A DNA stretch of 18,431 nucleotides. Source: RGIG4097 sp937885645. Its GTDB lineage: Bacteria > Bacillota > Clostridia > Christensenellales > CAG-917. The position numbers and the translations under genes are program-made. This document shows, piece by piece, positions 1 to 5,984 of the stretch. The stretch's first letter is position 1; every line of letters starts with the position of its first letter. The DNA is taken from positions 1-18,431 of the forward strand of contig CALABJ010000008.1 of the NCBI GenBank assembly GCA_937885645.1. Reading direction: 5' to 3'. Under the pieces are notes generated by a model. It made no database searches and was not told the DNA's origin. It worked only from the letters and a program-made list of their open reading frames with translations.

Positions 1-1
1 G

Positions 2-67
2 CAAATGGGGGAAACACGTGAGGAAGGGGGACATATTCTCTCGCGGGATTTTGCACTTAATGTATAA
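2..67 (+). CDS. possible 3' end of an upstream gene (partial)
   Basis: One plus-strand frame is open from the window edge and ends with TAA at 65-67, giving a tail that finishes SRDFALNV. The stop lies 4 nt before a symmetrical terminator hairpin, which is where a gene end would be expected. With only about 21 residues visible no family can be named, and another frame is also open here. This is a weak call resting on position alone. Confidence 0.3.
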   Translation, partial: QMGETREEGGHILSRDFALNV

Positions 68-71
68 GAAA

Positions 72-95
72 AAAGCCACTCAATTGAGTGGCTTT
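72..95. terminator. bidirectional intrinsic terminator after HU
   Basis: A perfect 12-bp inverted repeat (AAAGCCACTCAA / TTGAGTGGCTTT, centre 83/84) begins 3 nt past the HU stop codon. On the minus strand it is followed by a U-rich run from the A-rich bases at 66-74, so it should end the HU transcript. It could also stop plus-strand transcription entering from the left edge, although the plus-side T-run is poorer. Confidence 0.8.
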
Positions 96-98
96 ATC

Positions 99-371
99 TT
101 AATTAAATCTTTCTTTGAAAGTTTTTCCAAACTTCAGGGTGGGAGCATTGCTGGCAGGGATTGTGATAGGCTCCATTGTCACAGGATTGAATCCTTGTCG
201 CTCTGCTTTTGCTTTAAGTTCGAAAGTGCCAAGGCCTGCGATTGCAACTTTTTCGCCATCTTTCAGGGCTTCGGCAACCACTTCTGCGTATGCATCAACT
301 GCTGCGGCTGCATCTTTCAGTGAAAGGTCTGCTTTTTCTGCAAGTGCTCTAATAAATTCTGCTTTGTTCAT
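99..371 (-). CDS. HU-family DNA-binding protein
   Basis: This 90-residue protein matches the length and sequence pattern of bacterial HU, a small basic dimer that bends DNA and compacts the nucleoid. It starts MNKAEFIRALAEKADLS, as HU proteins do, has the GLGTFELKAKAERQGFNP stretch leading into the DNA-binding beta arm, and ends with the typical IPASNAPTLKFGKTFKERFN helix region (residues about 71-90). The start is fixed by an AGGAGG site 5 nt upstream of the ATG. It is a single-gene unit with its own promoter and terminator, divergent from the aminotransferase operon. HU cannot be told apart from IHF-like paralogues with certainty, but the length and arm favour HU. Confidence 0.95.
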   Translation of the reverse strand: MNKAEFIRALAEKADLSLKDAAAAVDAYAEVVAEALKDGEKVAIAGLGTFELKAKAERQGFNPVTMEPITIPASNAPTLKFGKTFKERFN

Positions 372-407
372 ATTTGCCTCCTATTGTCCAATTTGTGGAC
401 TACCTAT

Positions 408-436
408 ATTATACCCTACAAAAGGGAATTAATCAA
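408..436 (-). promoter_or_regulatory. sigma-A promoter of the HU gene
   Basis: On the minus strand TTGATT (431-436) and TATAAT (408-413) are separated by 17 nt. A small inverted repeat, GTCCA-ATTTG-TGGAC (386-400), lies between the -10 box and the ribosome site, so it sits in the 5' leader and could be a hairpin or a repressor site. Confidence 0.8.
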
Positions 437-493
437 CATTTATTTACACAATTTGGCAATTCTGTCGATTTTCTCGTCTTCAAAAAGTCCTCT

Positions 494-517
494 AACAATT
501 TTAAGAAATTGTTTTTT
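494..517 (+). other. terminator-like hairpin in the HU/aminotransferase intergenic region
   Basis: AACAATTT-TAAG-AAATTGTT (494-513) is an 8-bp stem followed by a T-run on the plus strand. No plus-strand gene lies just upstream, so it may insulate the aminotransferase promoter from antisense or leaking transcription, or end a short unseen RNA. The stem is AT-rich and therefore weak. Confidence 0.4.
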
Positions 518-565
518 GGGCGGGCAGATTTGCGGTTTTGTATTGATAAAGTGGAAAAATTGATA

Positions 566-594
566 TTTACATTGATTTCAGCCTTTGATATAAT
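566..594 (+). promoter_or_regulatory. strong promoter of the aminotransferase-aldolase operon, overlapping a palindrome
   Basis: TTTACA (566-571), a 17-nt spacer and TATAAT (589-594) with a TGa extension (586-588) form a near-consensus extended -10 promoter. The start site should be near 601, about 30 nt before the gene. The -10 box lies inside a perfect 18-bp palindrome TTGATATAATTATATCAA (585-602). TTGAT(A/T) half-sites also occur at 543, 560 and 572. This is a plausible operator, but no regulator is identified. Confidence 0.85.
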
Positions 595-631
595 TATATC
601 AATGATAAAACACCCTATGGAGGAGAAAATT

Positions 632-2260
632 ATGGCAACTGACCTTTCAAAAGGCTATGGACTTTCAAAGTGGGACAAAGCTCAACCCATCTATGATGAA
701 TTGAACAATTTGACTTCTCAACCCATCTATTGCGTTTCTGACGAAGCACTCAAGGAAACCCTTGAACATTTCAACACCAAGTGCGTCAAGTCAAAAGAAA
801 TCACAACAACAGCAAAGAAGTATATCCCCGGCGGAGTTCAACACAATCTGGCATTCAACTTCCCGTTCCCCATCTGCATGACAAAGGCAGAAGGCGCATT
901 CCTTTACGACCTCGATGGCAACAAGTACTATGACTTCTTGCAAGCAGGCGGTCCTACCATCCTCGGCTCAAACTATGAACCCGTCCGTGAAAAGGTTTTG
1001 GAACTCCTGAACACTTGTGGCCCTGTCACCGGTCTTTTCCACGAAGGCGAACTTCTTCTTGCAAAGAAGATCAGTGAACTTATGCCCGGTTGCGAAATGT
1101 TCCGTATGCTCGGCTCAGGCACAGAATCAGTCATGGCAGCAATCCGTGTTGCACGTTGCGCAACCAAGAAAAAGCGCGTCATCAAAGTTGGTGGTGCATA
1201 CCACGGCTGGTCAGATCAAATGGTCTATGGCTTGAAGATCCCCGGAAGCAGACAATTCCTCGAATCACACGGTATCCCCGGTGGCTCATACAAGACCACT
1301 GACGAAGTCCGTCCCAACGACCTCAAGATGCTTGAAAAGATGCTCCGCAGAAACACCAGAAAAGGTGGCACTGCAGCAGTCATCGTAGAACCCGTTGGTC
1401 CTGAAAGCGGAACACGCCCCATCGACCTTGAATACAACGAAAAAGCACGTATGCTTGCAAAGAAATACGGCGCACTCTTCATCTTTGACGAAGTCGTCAC
1501 CGGTTTCAGAGTTGGCATCCACGGCGCACAAGGCTACTTCTTCGGCAAGTATGACTATGACAAGGAACTCCCCTTTGAATGGATCATCGAAGACAAGAAG
1601 ATCGTCGACGGCAAAGTTGTCAAATTCAAGCGTCAAGCAACAGGCCGTGATATGTATCCCGACCTTACAATCTTCGGCAAAGTTGTGGCAGGTGGCTATC
1701 CCTCAGCAGGTGGCGTCGGCGGCAAGAAGGAATATGTGTCACTTATGGCAGCAGGCGTTGCAGGCATGGGCAAGAAGGCATACGTTGGCGGCACTCTTGC
1801 AGCAAACCCCTTGAGCTCATACGCAGGCTACTGCGCAATCTGTGAAATCGAAAAAGAAGACGCATGCGCAAAAGCAGGCAGAGCAGGTGACCGTCTCACC
1901 GCAGGCCTCAAGGAACTTGTCAAGAAGTACAACCTTCCTTACGTCGTCTACAACCAAGGCTCAATCGTTCACCTTGAATGCACAGGCGCAATGAGCTTTG
2001 ACTTCAGCCATATGAATCTTCTCGGCTCAGTGATTCCTATGCTCAAGAAGAAACCCGAAATGCTCCGCAGAAAGGTCGCAATGGAACAAATGGGAGCAGC
2101 ATATATGGCACACGGCATCGTGACTCTTGCAGGCAGCAGACTTTACACCTCAATGGCAGATACCGATGAAATCATCGACGGCGCACTTGAAAAGTTTGAA
2201 GAAGTCTTCAAGACCATCGTCAAATGCGAAGACATCTCACGTTTTGAAAAGAAACATTAA
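632..2260 (+). CDS. class III PLP-dependent aminotransferase, glutamate-1-semialdehyde aminomutase-like
   Basis: A 542-residue cytosolic enzyme of fold-type I, class III. Recognisable blocks are YIPGGVQHNLAF (near 64-75, the GSA-aminomutase entry motif), LGSGTESVMAAIRVAR (substrate/PLP phosphate site), IVEPVGPESGTRP, the PLP-binding Asp in IFDEVVTGFR (Asp286) and the Schiff-base lysine in TIFGKVVAGGYP (Lys350). It is longer than the usual 430 or so residues because of an N-terminal extension of about 60 residues and an insert of about 45 residues between GAQGYFFG and YPDLTIFGK. The reading frame is open back to 374, but the ATG at 632 has a GGAGG site 7 nt upstream and the promoter lies at 566-594, so upstream starts are excluded. 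It is followed by an aldolase in the same operon. A true HemL role is unlikely without heme genes nearby; the substrate is unknown. Confidence 0.88.
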   Translation: MATDLSKGYGLSKWDKAQPIYDELNNLTSQPIYCVSDEALKETLEHFNTKCVKSKEITTTAKKYIPGGVQHNLAFNFPFPICMTKAEGAFLYDLDGNKYYDFLQAGGPTILGSNYEPVREKVLELLNTCGPVTGLFHEGELLLAKKISELMPGCEMFRMLGSGTESVMAAIRVARCATKKKRVIKVGGAYHGWSDQMVYGLKIPGSRQFLESHGIPGGSYKTTDEVRPNDLKMLEKMLRRNTRKGGTAAVIVEPVGPESGTRPIDLEYNEKARMLAKKYGALFIFDEVVTGFRVGIHGAQGYFFGKYDYDKELPFEWIIEDKKIVDGKVVKFKRQATGRDMYPDLTIFGKVVAGGYPSAGGVGGKKEYVSLMAAGVAGMGKKAYVGGTLAANPLSSYAGYCAICEIEKEDACAKAGRAGDRLTAGLKELVKKYNLPYVVYNQGSIVHLECTGAMSFDFSHMNLLGSVIPMLKKKPEMLRRKVAMEQMGAAYMAHGIVTLAGSRLYTSMADTDEIIDGALEKFEEVFKTIVKCEDISRFEKKH

Positions 2261-2269
2261 TCATCATCA

Positions 2270-2334
2270 GGCGACGGGCAACCGTCGCCCTTTGATTGAA
2301 ATCTGATAAACTACAACCTTTGGTTGTATAGGAG
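2270..2334 (+). promoter_or_regulatory. intercistronic hairpins and ribosome site before the aldolase
   Basis: Two stems fill the 79-nt gap between the operon genes. The first is GGCGACGG-GCAA-CCGTCGCC (2270-2289), 8 bp closed by a GNRA-type tetraloop. The second is TACAACC-TTT-GGTTGTA (2312-2328), 7 bp, ending 2 nt before the AGGAG at 2330-2334. The first has only three Ts after it, so it is more likely a processing or stability element, or a partial attenuator, than a full terminator. The second could tune translation of the aldolase. Confidence 0.6.
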
Positions 2335-2339
2335 AAAGT

Positions 2340-3587
2340 ATGAATCAACAAATCGTATCCAACATCTCAAAGTATGCAGGTATGCTTTCAAAAGAAGGCT
2401 TCACCGAATGTGGCTATCTTGCAGTGAAGGCTGACGGCGGTATGTACATCACCAACGCATATTCCGTCTTTGAAAACCTCACCGCAGAAGACATCACCTT
2501 CGTCACCAACAAGACCGTCACAGACCTTGACGGCAACTTCCGTGCAGCAGCGCTCATCCTTTTCAGCGTCTTCAAAAACAACGCAGACTTGGGTGCAGCA
2601 GCCATCGTGGACAGCAAGAGCATAGTTGAATTTTCTGCAAAGAGAAAGACACTCACTCCTCTCCTTGATGATATGGCACAAATCGACGGCATTTCTGTGA
2701 GATGCGCAAAGCAAAACAACGCAGTTGAAGTCATCATGGCACTTTCAGGCCTCCGCAACGCATGTTTCCTCCCCGAAGCAGGCGCAGTGGTCACTGGCAG
2801 AACTCTTGATGAAGTCTACACAGCAGCACTTGTCCTTGACAAGGCTTGCAACTGCTATCTCCTTGCAGAAAGAAAGGGCGGTGTCCATCCTCACAGCCTC
2901 CTCAACGCAGTGCTTGAACACGTTGTTTACAAACTGAAATATTCAAAGAAGAACCAAGACAGCCAAAAGGCAGCAGAAGAGGGCAAAGAAGTCCACACTG
3001 AAGAAAGACCTTCCGCAATCGTCACTGACGAGCAAAAGGCTCTTGCACAAGCAGTGAAGGACGCAGGTGTCCGCCTTCTTGAAGAAAACCTTGTCCAAGG
3101 CACATGGGGCAACATCGCAGTGAGATGCGGTGACAAACATATGCTTGTCACTCCCACAGCCCTTGACTACATTATGCTCCAACCCTCACAAATGGCAGTG
3201 GTCAATTTGGAAGACGGCGAGTGGGAAGGCTCAAACAAGCCTACAAGTGAAAGAAAGATGCACGCAGCACTTTTGAACGCACACGCTGACGTCAATGCAA
3301 CCATCCACACCCATCCTTTCTATGGTTGTGTGCTTGCAGCAATGGGCAAAGACCTCCCCGTGCCTGAACAATATCGTGACGTCCTCGGCGACACAGTGCC
3401 TTGCGCAAAAGCAGCACTCCCCGGCACAAAGAAACTTGTGAAAAACGTCACCTCAGCCATCGGCGACAGCAAGGCTTGCTTCCTTGGCAACCACGGTGTC
3501 ATCGTCATGGGCAAAGACCTTGAAGACGCATTCAAGATTTGCAGAGCCCTTGAAGACGCATGCCGTGACTATCTTCTCGCAGAATAA
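2340..3587 (+). CDS. tandem class II aldolase/adducin protein with a degenerate first domain
   Basis: The 415-residue protein is two class II aldolase-like halves. The C-terminal half (about 225-415) has the complete zinc site of fuculose-phosphate-type aldolases: Glu304 in TSERKMH, His323 and His325 in IHTHP, and His385 in GNHG. The N-terminal half (about 1-200) follows the same order and ends in a matching block: ACFLPEAGAVVTGRTLDEVY against ACFLGNHGVIVMGKDLEDAF. It lacks the HTH pair, and the third His is replaced by Ala147. A charged linker (about 200-225) joins the halves. The likely reaction is reversible aldol cleavage of a sugar phosphate or related hydroxy-keto compound in the cytosol, by the second half only. 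It shares an operon with the aminotransferase, which suggests consecutive steps. The substrate is not known. Confidence 0.85.
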   Translation: MNQQIVSNISKYAGMLSKEGFTECGYLAVKADGGMYITNAYSVFENLTAEDITFVTNKTVTDLDGNFRAAALILFSVFKNNADLGAAAIVDSKSIVEFSAKRKTLTPLLDDMAQIDGISVRCAKQNNAVEVIMALSGLRNACFLPEAGAVVTGRTLDEVYTAALVLDKACNCYLLAERKGGVHPHSLLNAVLEHVVYKLKYSKKNQDSQKAAEEGKEVHTEERPSAIVTDEQKALAQAVKDAGVRLLEENLVQGTWGNIAVRCGDKHMLVTPTALDYIMLQPSQMAVVNLEDGEWEGSNKPTSERKMHAALLNAHADVNATIHTHPFYGCVLAAMGKDLPVPEQYRDVLGDTVPCAKAALPGTKKLVKNVTSAIGDSKACFLGNHGVIVMGKDLEDAFKICRALEDACRDYLLAE

Positions 3588-3607
3588 TAGAGAAGTGATC
3601 AAAACAA

Positions 3608-3636
3608 AAACCGCTCTTTTGAGCGGTTTTATTTTT
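3608..3636 (+). terminator. intrinsic terminator of the aldolase operon
   Basis: AAACCGCTC-TTTT-GAGCGGTTT (3608-3629) is a 9-bp stem followed by TATTTTTG, about 20 nt after the aldolase stop. The same stem sequence recurs in two other terminators of this window (4754-4777 and 5985-6010). Confidence 0.9.
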
Positions 3637-3690
3637 GAAATGAAGTGCTGAAAACAAAATAATAAATTTGTCAAACAGACAATCGCTGTG

Positions 3691-3719
3691 TTGACTGCCG
3701 TTTATTTTTAAGATAAAAT
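3691..3719 (+). promoter_or_regulatory. sigma-A promoter of the MscS-type channel gene
   Basis: TTGACT (3691-3696) and TAAAAT (3714-3719) are separated by 17 nt. The predicted start near 3726 gives a very short leader, with an AAAGGAGG ribosome site at 3732-3739. Confidence 0.8.
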
Positions 3720-3744
3720 ATAAAAAAACTCAAAGGAGGATACT

Positions 3745-4740
3745 ATGGATTGGCAAGCAATTTGGAATAGTATCGTAAATTTTTTCAAAAGCAACGCTTG
3801 GAACATATTGTGGTTTTTCGTGATTTTGGTGGTTGGCATAATCGTAATCAAAATTGTGCTTAGACTGGTCAAAAAACTTTTTAGCAGAACGAAAATTGAA
3901 AAGATGGCACAGCAGTTTGTCATCACCATCTTAAAGTTCGTTTTGTATTTAGCTTTGGTTTTGTTGTTGCTTTCACAAATCGGAATTGAAATTTCGGGCA
4001 TTTTGACCGCATGCAGCGCAGTCATCTTGGCTGTTGGTATGGCACTGCAAAACAGCATTTCAAACGTGGCAAATGGCATCATAATCATCTCAAACAAGAT
4101 GTTCAAGAAAGGTGATTATATCATCACAGGTGGGGTTGAAGGACAAGTGACGGACATCAATTTCCTTTTCACCACGTTGATCACCACTGACAACAAAAAA
4201 ATCACCTTGCCCAACTCTAATATTTTGAACGGAGAAGTGACAAATCTTGGAGCATATCCCACACGCAGAGTGGATTTTATGTTCTCCGTGGCATACGAAA
4301 CAGACGTGGAGTTGGTCAAAAAAATAGTCACAGACGTTATGAAAAGCGACGGAAGAGTGCTTTTAGATCCCGCCCCTTTTTGCAGACTCAAAGTTTTGGG
4401 CGCAAGCAGTATAGATTTTGCTGCAAACTGTTGGTGTGACAACAGCGATTACTGGGATGTCTATTATTACGTCATCGAAAACGTCTACAACGAGTTCAAA
4501 CGCAACAACGTTTCAATCCCCTACAATCAACTTGAAATCCGTGAAAGAAAGGATAACGTGGTTATGCCAGTCACCACCGCACCTCTTCAAGAACGTGTCG
4601 AAAAAATCCGAGAAGTAGAAGAAGAAAGGTTTGATTTCGAGCACGAAAGTTTGGCAAAGTTTTTGCACACGAAGCACAAAAACAGAAAGGAAAAGGAAGA
4701 ACGTGCAGAAGAGCAACCCAAAACTGAAGACAAACAATAA
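3745..4740 (+). CDS. small-conductance mechanosensitive channel, MscS family
   Basis: A 331-residue inner-membrane channel of the compact MscS type, which opens under membrane tension to release solutes during hypo-osmotic shock. Three transmembrane helices are visible at about 17-40, 58-82 and 86-115. The third is the pore helix and reads into the family's hallmark block GMALQNSISNVANGI followed by KMFKKGDYI. The beta domain (about 118-175) and the alpha/beta cytoplasmic vestibule (to about 265) follow. A strongly charged tail of about 60 residues (RKEKEERAEEQPKTEDKQ at the end) extends beyond the usual MscS end. It is a single-gene transcription unit with its own promoter and terminator. 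The start follows a perfect AAAGGAGG site 5 nt upstream. Confidence 0.93.
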   Translation: MDWQAIWNSIVNFFKSNAWNILWFFVILVVGIIVIKIVLRLVKKLFSRTKIEKMAQQFVITILKFVLYLALVLLLLSQIGIEISGILTACSAVILAVGMALQNSISNVANGIIIISNKMFKKGDYIITGGVEGQVTDINFLFTTLITTDNKKITLPNSNILNGEVTNLGAYPTRRVDFMFSVAYETDVELVKKIVTDVMKSDGRVLLDPAPFCRLKVLGASSIDFAANCWCDNSDYWDVYYYVIENVYNEFKRNNVSIPYNQLEIRERKDNVVMPVTTAPLQERVEKIREVEEERFDFEHESLAKFLHTKHKNRKEKEERAEEQPKTEDKQ

Positions 4741-4753
4741 CCATTACAAAAAC

Positions 4754-4785
4754 AAAACCGCTCAAACGAGCGGTTTTTCTTTTTG
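4754..4785. terminator. bidirectional terminator between the channel and cyclophilin genes
   Basis: AAAACCGCTC-AAAC-GAGCGGTTTT (4754-4777) followed by TCTTTTTG ends the plus-strand channel gene. The mirror-image A-rich bases to its left give a U-run for the converging minus-strand cyclophilin, whose stop is at 4803-4805. Confidence 0.88.
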
Positions 4786-4802
4786 TTGTCTACAATAAAG
4801 TG

Positions 4803-5309
4803 CTATTTGGTGACAAAATAGACTTTTGCCATAACTTGGGGTGTCAAGGGTTTGTCGTTGTAGTTGGTTGCAACTGACGCAATCTTGTCAACGGTTTCAA
4901 TGCCCTCAACGACTCTGCCAAACGCTGCGTATTGTCCGTCAAGGAATTTGGCGTCTGCGTGGCAGATGAAGAATTGTGACGATGCTGAGTTGGGGTGTTG
5001 CGCTCTTGCCATAGAGATGACACCACGGACGTGAGAGATCGTGTTTTTCACACCGTTGTAAAGGAATTCACCACGGATGTTTTCCTTGCTTCCACCCATA
5101 CCCGTGCCTTCGGGATCACCGCCTTGAATCATAAATCCACTGATGACGCGGTGGAAGATGAGACCGTTGTAGAAGCCTTGTCCAACAAGTTTCTTGAAGT
5201 TGGCAACAGTGATAGGCGCATTTTTGCCGTCAAGTTCGACCACCATACTATCACCGCTTGTCATTTCAATTTTTACGAAGTCTGTTTCTTGGTTTGAAAG
5301 TGTAAACAT
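4803..5309 (-). CDS. peptidyl-prolyl cis-trans isomerase, cyclophilin type
   Basis: A 168-residue cyclophilin that speeds rotation about Xaa-Pro bonds during folding. The catalytic arginine is in IFHRVISGFMIQGGDP (Arg54), followed by GTGMGGSKENIRGEF and by the second active-site block NSASSQFFICHADAKFLDGQYAAFGRVVEG (described here in two parts: NSASSQFFICHADA, then FLDGQYAAFGRVVEG). There is no signal peptide or lipobox, so it should be cytosolic. The ATG has an AGGAG site 7 nt upstream and a promoter at 5339-5347. It is a monocistronic gene converging on the channel gene. Identification at family level is secure. Confidence 0.95.
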   Translation of the reverse strand: MFTLSNQETDFVKIEMTSGDSMVVELDGKNAPITVANFKKLVGQGFYNGLIFHRVISGFMIQGGDPEGTGMGGSKENIRGEFLYNGVKNTISHVRGVISMARAQHPNSASSQFFICHADAKFLDGQYAAFGRVVEGIETVDKIASVATNYNDKPLTPQVMAKVYFVTK

Positions 5310-5338
5310 ATTTCACTCCTAAAATAAAATGTACAGAC

Positions 5339-5347
5339 ATTATAGCA
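5339..5347 (-). promoter_or_regulatory. extended -10 promoter of the cyclophilin gene
   Basis: TGC-TATAAT on the minus strand (TATAAT at 5339-5344, TG at 5346-5347). The -35 region at the right distance (TTTTAT, 5362-5367) is poor, so the extended -10 probably carries recognition. Confidence 0.65.
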
Positions 5348-5395
5348 CGGCGTTGGAAATAATAAAATATATTTTTGCAAAATGCTTCAAATTGC

Positions 5396-5424
5396 TTGCC
5401 TAAGTTTTGGATTTGGTGTAATAT
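5396..5424 (+). promoter_or_regulatory. promoter of tRNA-Val
   Basis: TTGCCT (5396-5401), a 17-nt spacer and TAATAT (5419-5424) place a transcription start near 5431, about 5 nt before the mature tRNA 5' end. Confidence 0.7.
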
Positions 5425-5435
5425 ATCAATGCTAC

Positions 5436-5512
5436 GGAGGCATAGCCCAGTTGGTTAGAGCGCTACGTTGACATCGTAGAGGTCATAAGTTCGAGTCTTA
5501 TTGTCTCCACCA
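5436..5512 (+). tRNA. tRNA-Val (anticodon GAC)
   Basis: All four arms fold. The acceptor GGAGGCA (5436-5442) pairs with TGTCTCC (5502-5508), with one G-U pair. The anticodon stem CTACG/CGTAG encloses the loop TTGACAT, with GAC at 5470-5472. The T-arm is ATAAG-TTCGAGT-CTTAT, the discriminator is A5509, and CCA (5510-5512) is encoded. The D stem GCCC/GAGC has one C-A mismatch. GAC reads the valine codons GUC and GUU. Confidence 0.95.
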
Positions 5513-5518
5513 AAAAAC

Positions 5519-5549
5519 AATCTCGTTCGCAAGGACGAGATTTTTTTTA
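5519..5549 (+). terminator. terminator of tRNA-Val
   Basis: AATCTCGT (5519-5526) pairs with ACGAGATT (5535-5542), and the stem is followed by a run of Ts to 5548. It lies 6 nt after the tRNA CCA end. Confidence 0.9.
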
Positions 5550-5550
5550 T

Positions 5551-5701
5551 CCAAACCGAAGGATTGGTATGTCATCAATGCAAAGCATTGTATGTAATCA
5601 CGCTTGCGTGTATGTGATATGCCGTTCGGTTTGATGTCATACAAAACGATGTTTTGATTGCATACATTGTTTCCAATGATTTCATACACGGCGGAGCCGT
5701 G
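5551..5701. repeat. array of seven hairpins separated by 8-nt TATGNNAT linkers
   Basis: No credible gene lies here. Hairpins occupy 5551-5567, 5576-5590, 5599-5610, 5619-5633 (weak, CCG-TT-CGG core), 5642-5656, 5665-5678 and 5687-5701, and every gap between them is exactly 8 nt. The gaps read TATGTCAT, TATGTAAT and TATGTGAT, then ATGTCATA, ATTGCATA and ATTTCATA; the last three are the reverse complement of the same TATGNNAT form. CAAACCGAA (5552-5560) can also pair with TTCGGTTTG (5625-5633), folding the left half into one domain. The stems differ in sequence, so this is neither a simple tandem repeat nor CRISPR. It may belong to a dispersed non-coding element family; I cannot confirm other copies from one window. 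Confidence 0.7.
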
Positions 5702-5727
5702 ATTTAGCAGTGCGTTTGGTGGGAGAG

Positions 5728-5951
5728 CCACTCGGCAGAAAGAAGACGGCAACTTGTGTTGCCCGACTTATTGTCTCCCATTTGTGTCGACAAAATGACT
5801 CAAACAGGGTGGTTTGCACCACCCCCACACACGGAGTGTGCGTATGACCTCTAGTCATAAGTGGCGTTCGGCTAAATGAGTGAACTCACTCGCCTCACTA
5901 TTACGGCATAAATGCCTACGAGTTTTATTTCCACTCGGCAGAAAAAAGACG
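5728..5951. repeat. pair of direct repeats each followed by a hairpin, within a hairpin-dense gene-free stretch
   Basis: The sequence CCACTCGGCAGAAARAAGAC occurs at 5728-5747 and 5931-5950, with R being G in the first copy and A in the second. Each copy runs directly into a hairpin: GGCAAC-TTGT-GTTGCC (5748-5763) and GATTTTGT/ACAAAATC (5951-5977). Read on the minus strand, each is a hairpin followed by a pyrimidine-rich tail. Between the copies lie further stems at 5781-5794, 5807-5824, 5826-5840, 5843-5859, 5878-5891 and 5905-5916. I see no supportable gene in 5550-6010. Confidence 0.7.
5767..5778 (+). repeat. 12-bp copy of the tRNA-Val 3' end (att-like)
   Basis: CTTATTGTCTCC here is identical to 5497-5508, the 3' side of the T stem plus the acceptor strand of tRNA-Val, in the same orientation 270 nt away. 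Extending left adds one mismatch and one match. Such duplications mark integration into tRNA 3' ends, but the copy lacks CCA and no integrase gene is nearby. Confidence 0.55.
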
Positions 5952-5984
5952 ATTTTGTTAAACATTGTGACAAAATCCGTGACA

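Noticed and set aside
374..631. N-terminal extension of the aminotransferase in the same frame
   Set aside because: The promoter (566-594) lies inside it, and the ATG at 632 has a proper GGAGG site and begins the family-like sequence.
632..2260. Assigning the aminotransferase as HemL for heme synthesis
   Set aside because: There is no heme gene nearby, the protein has large extensions, and it sits in an operon with an aldolase. Only family-level assignment is supported.
5551..5701. CRISPR array
   Set aside because: The conserved units are only 8 nt and change orientation, and the intervening sequences are self-complementary hairpins rather than unique spacers. No cas genes are present.
5498..5752. 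84-residue minus-strand open frame across the hairpin array
   Set aside because: It is built from inverted repeats, overlaps the tRNA-Val 3' end and its terminator, has no ribosome site, and the variable hairpin lengths do not preserve a frame.
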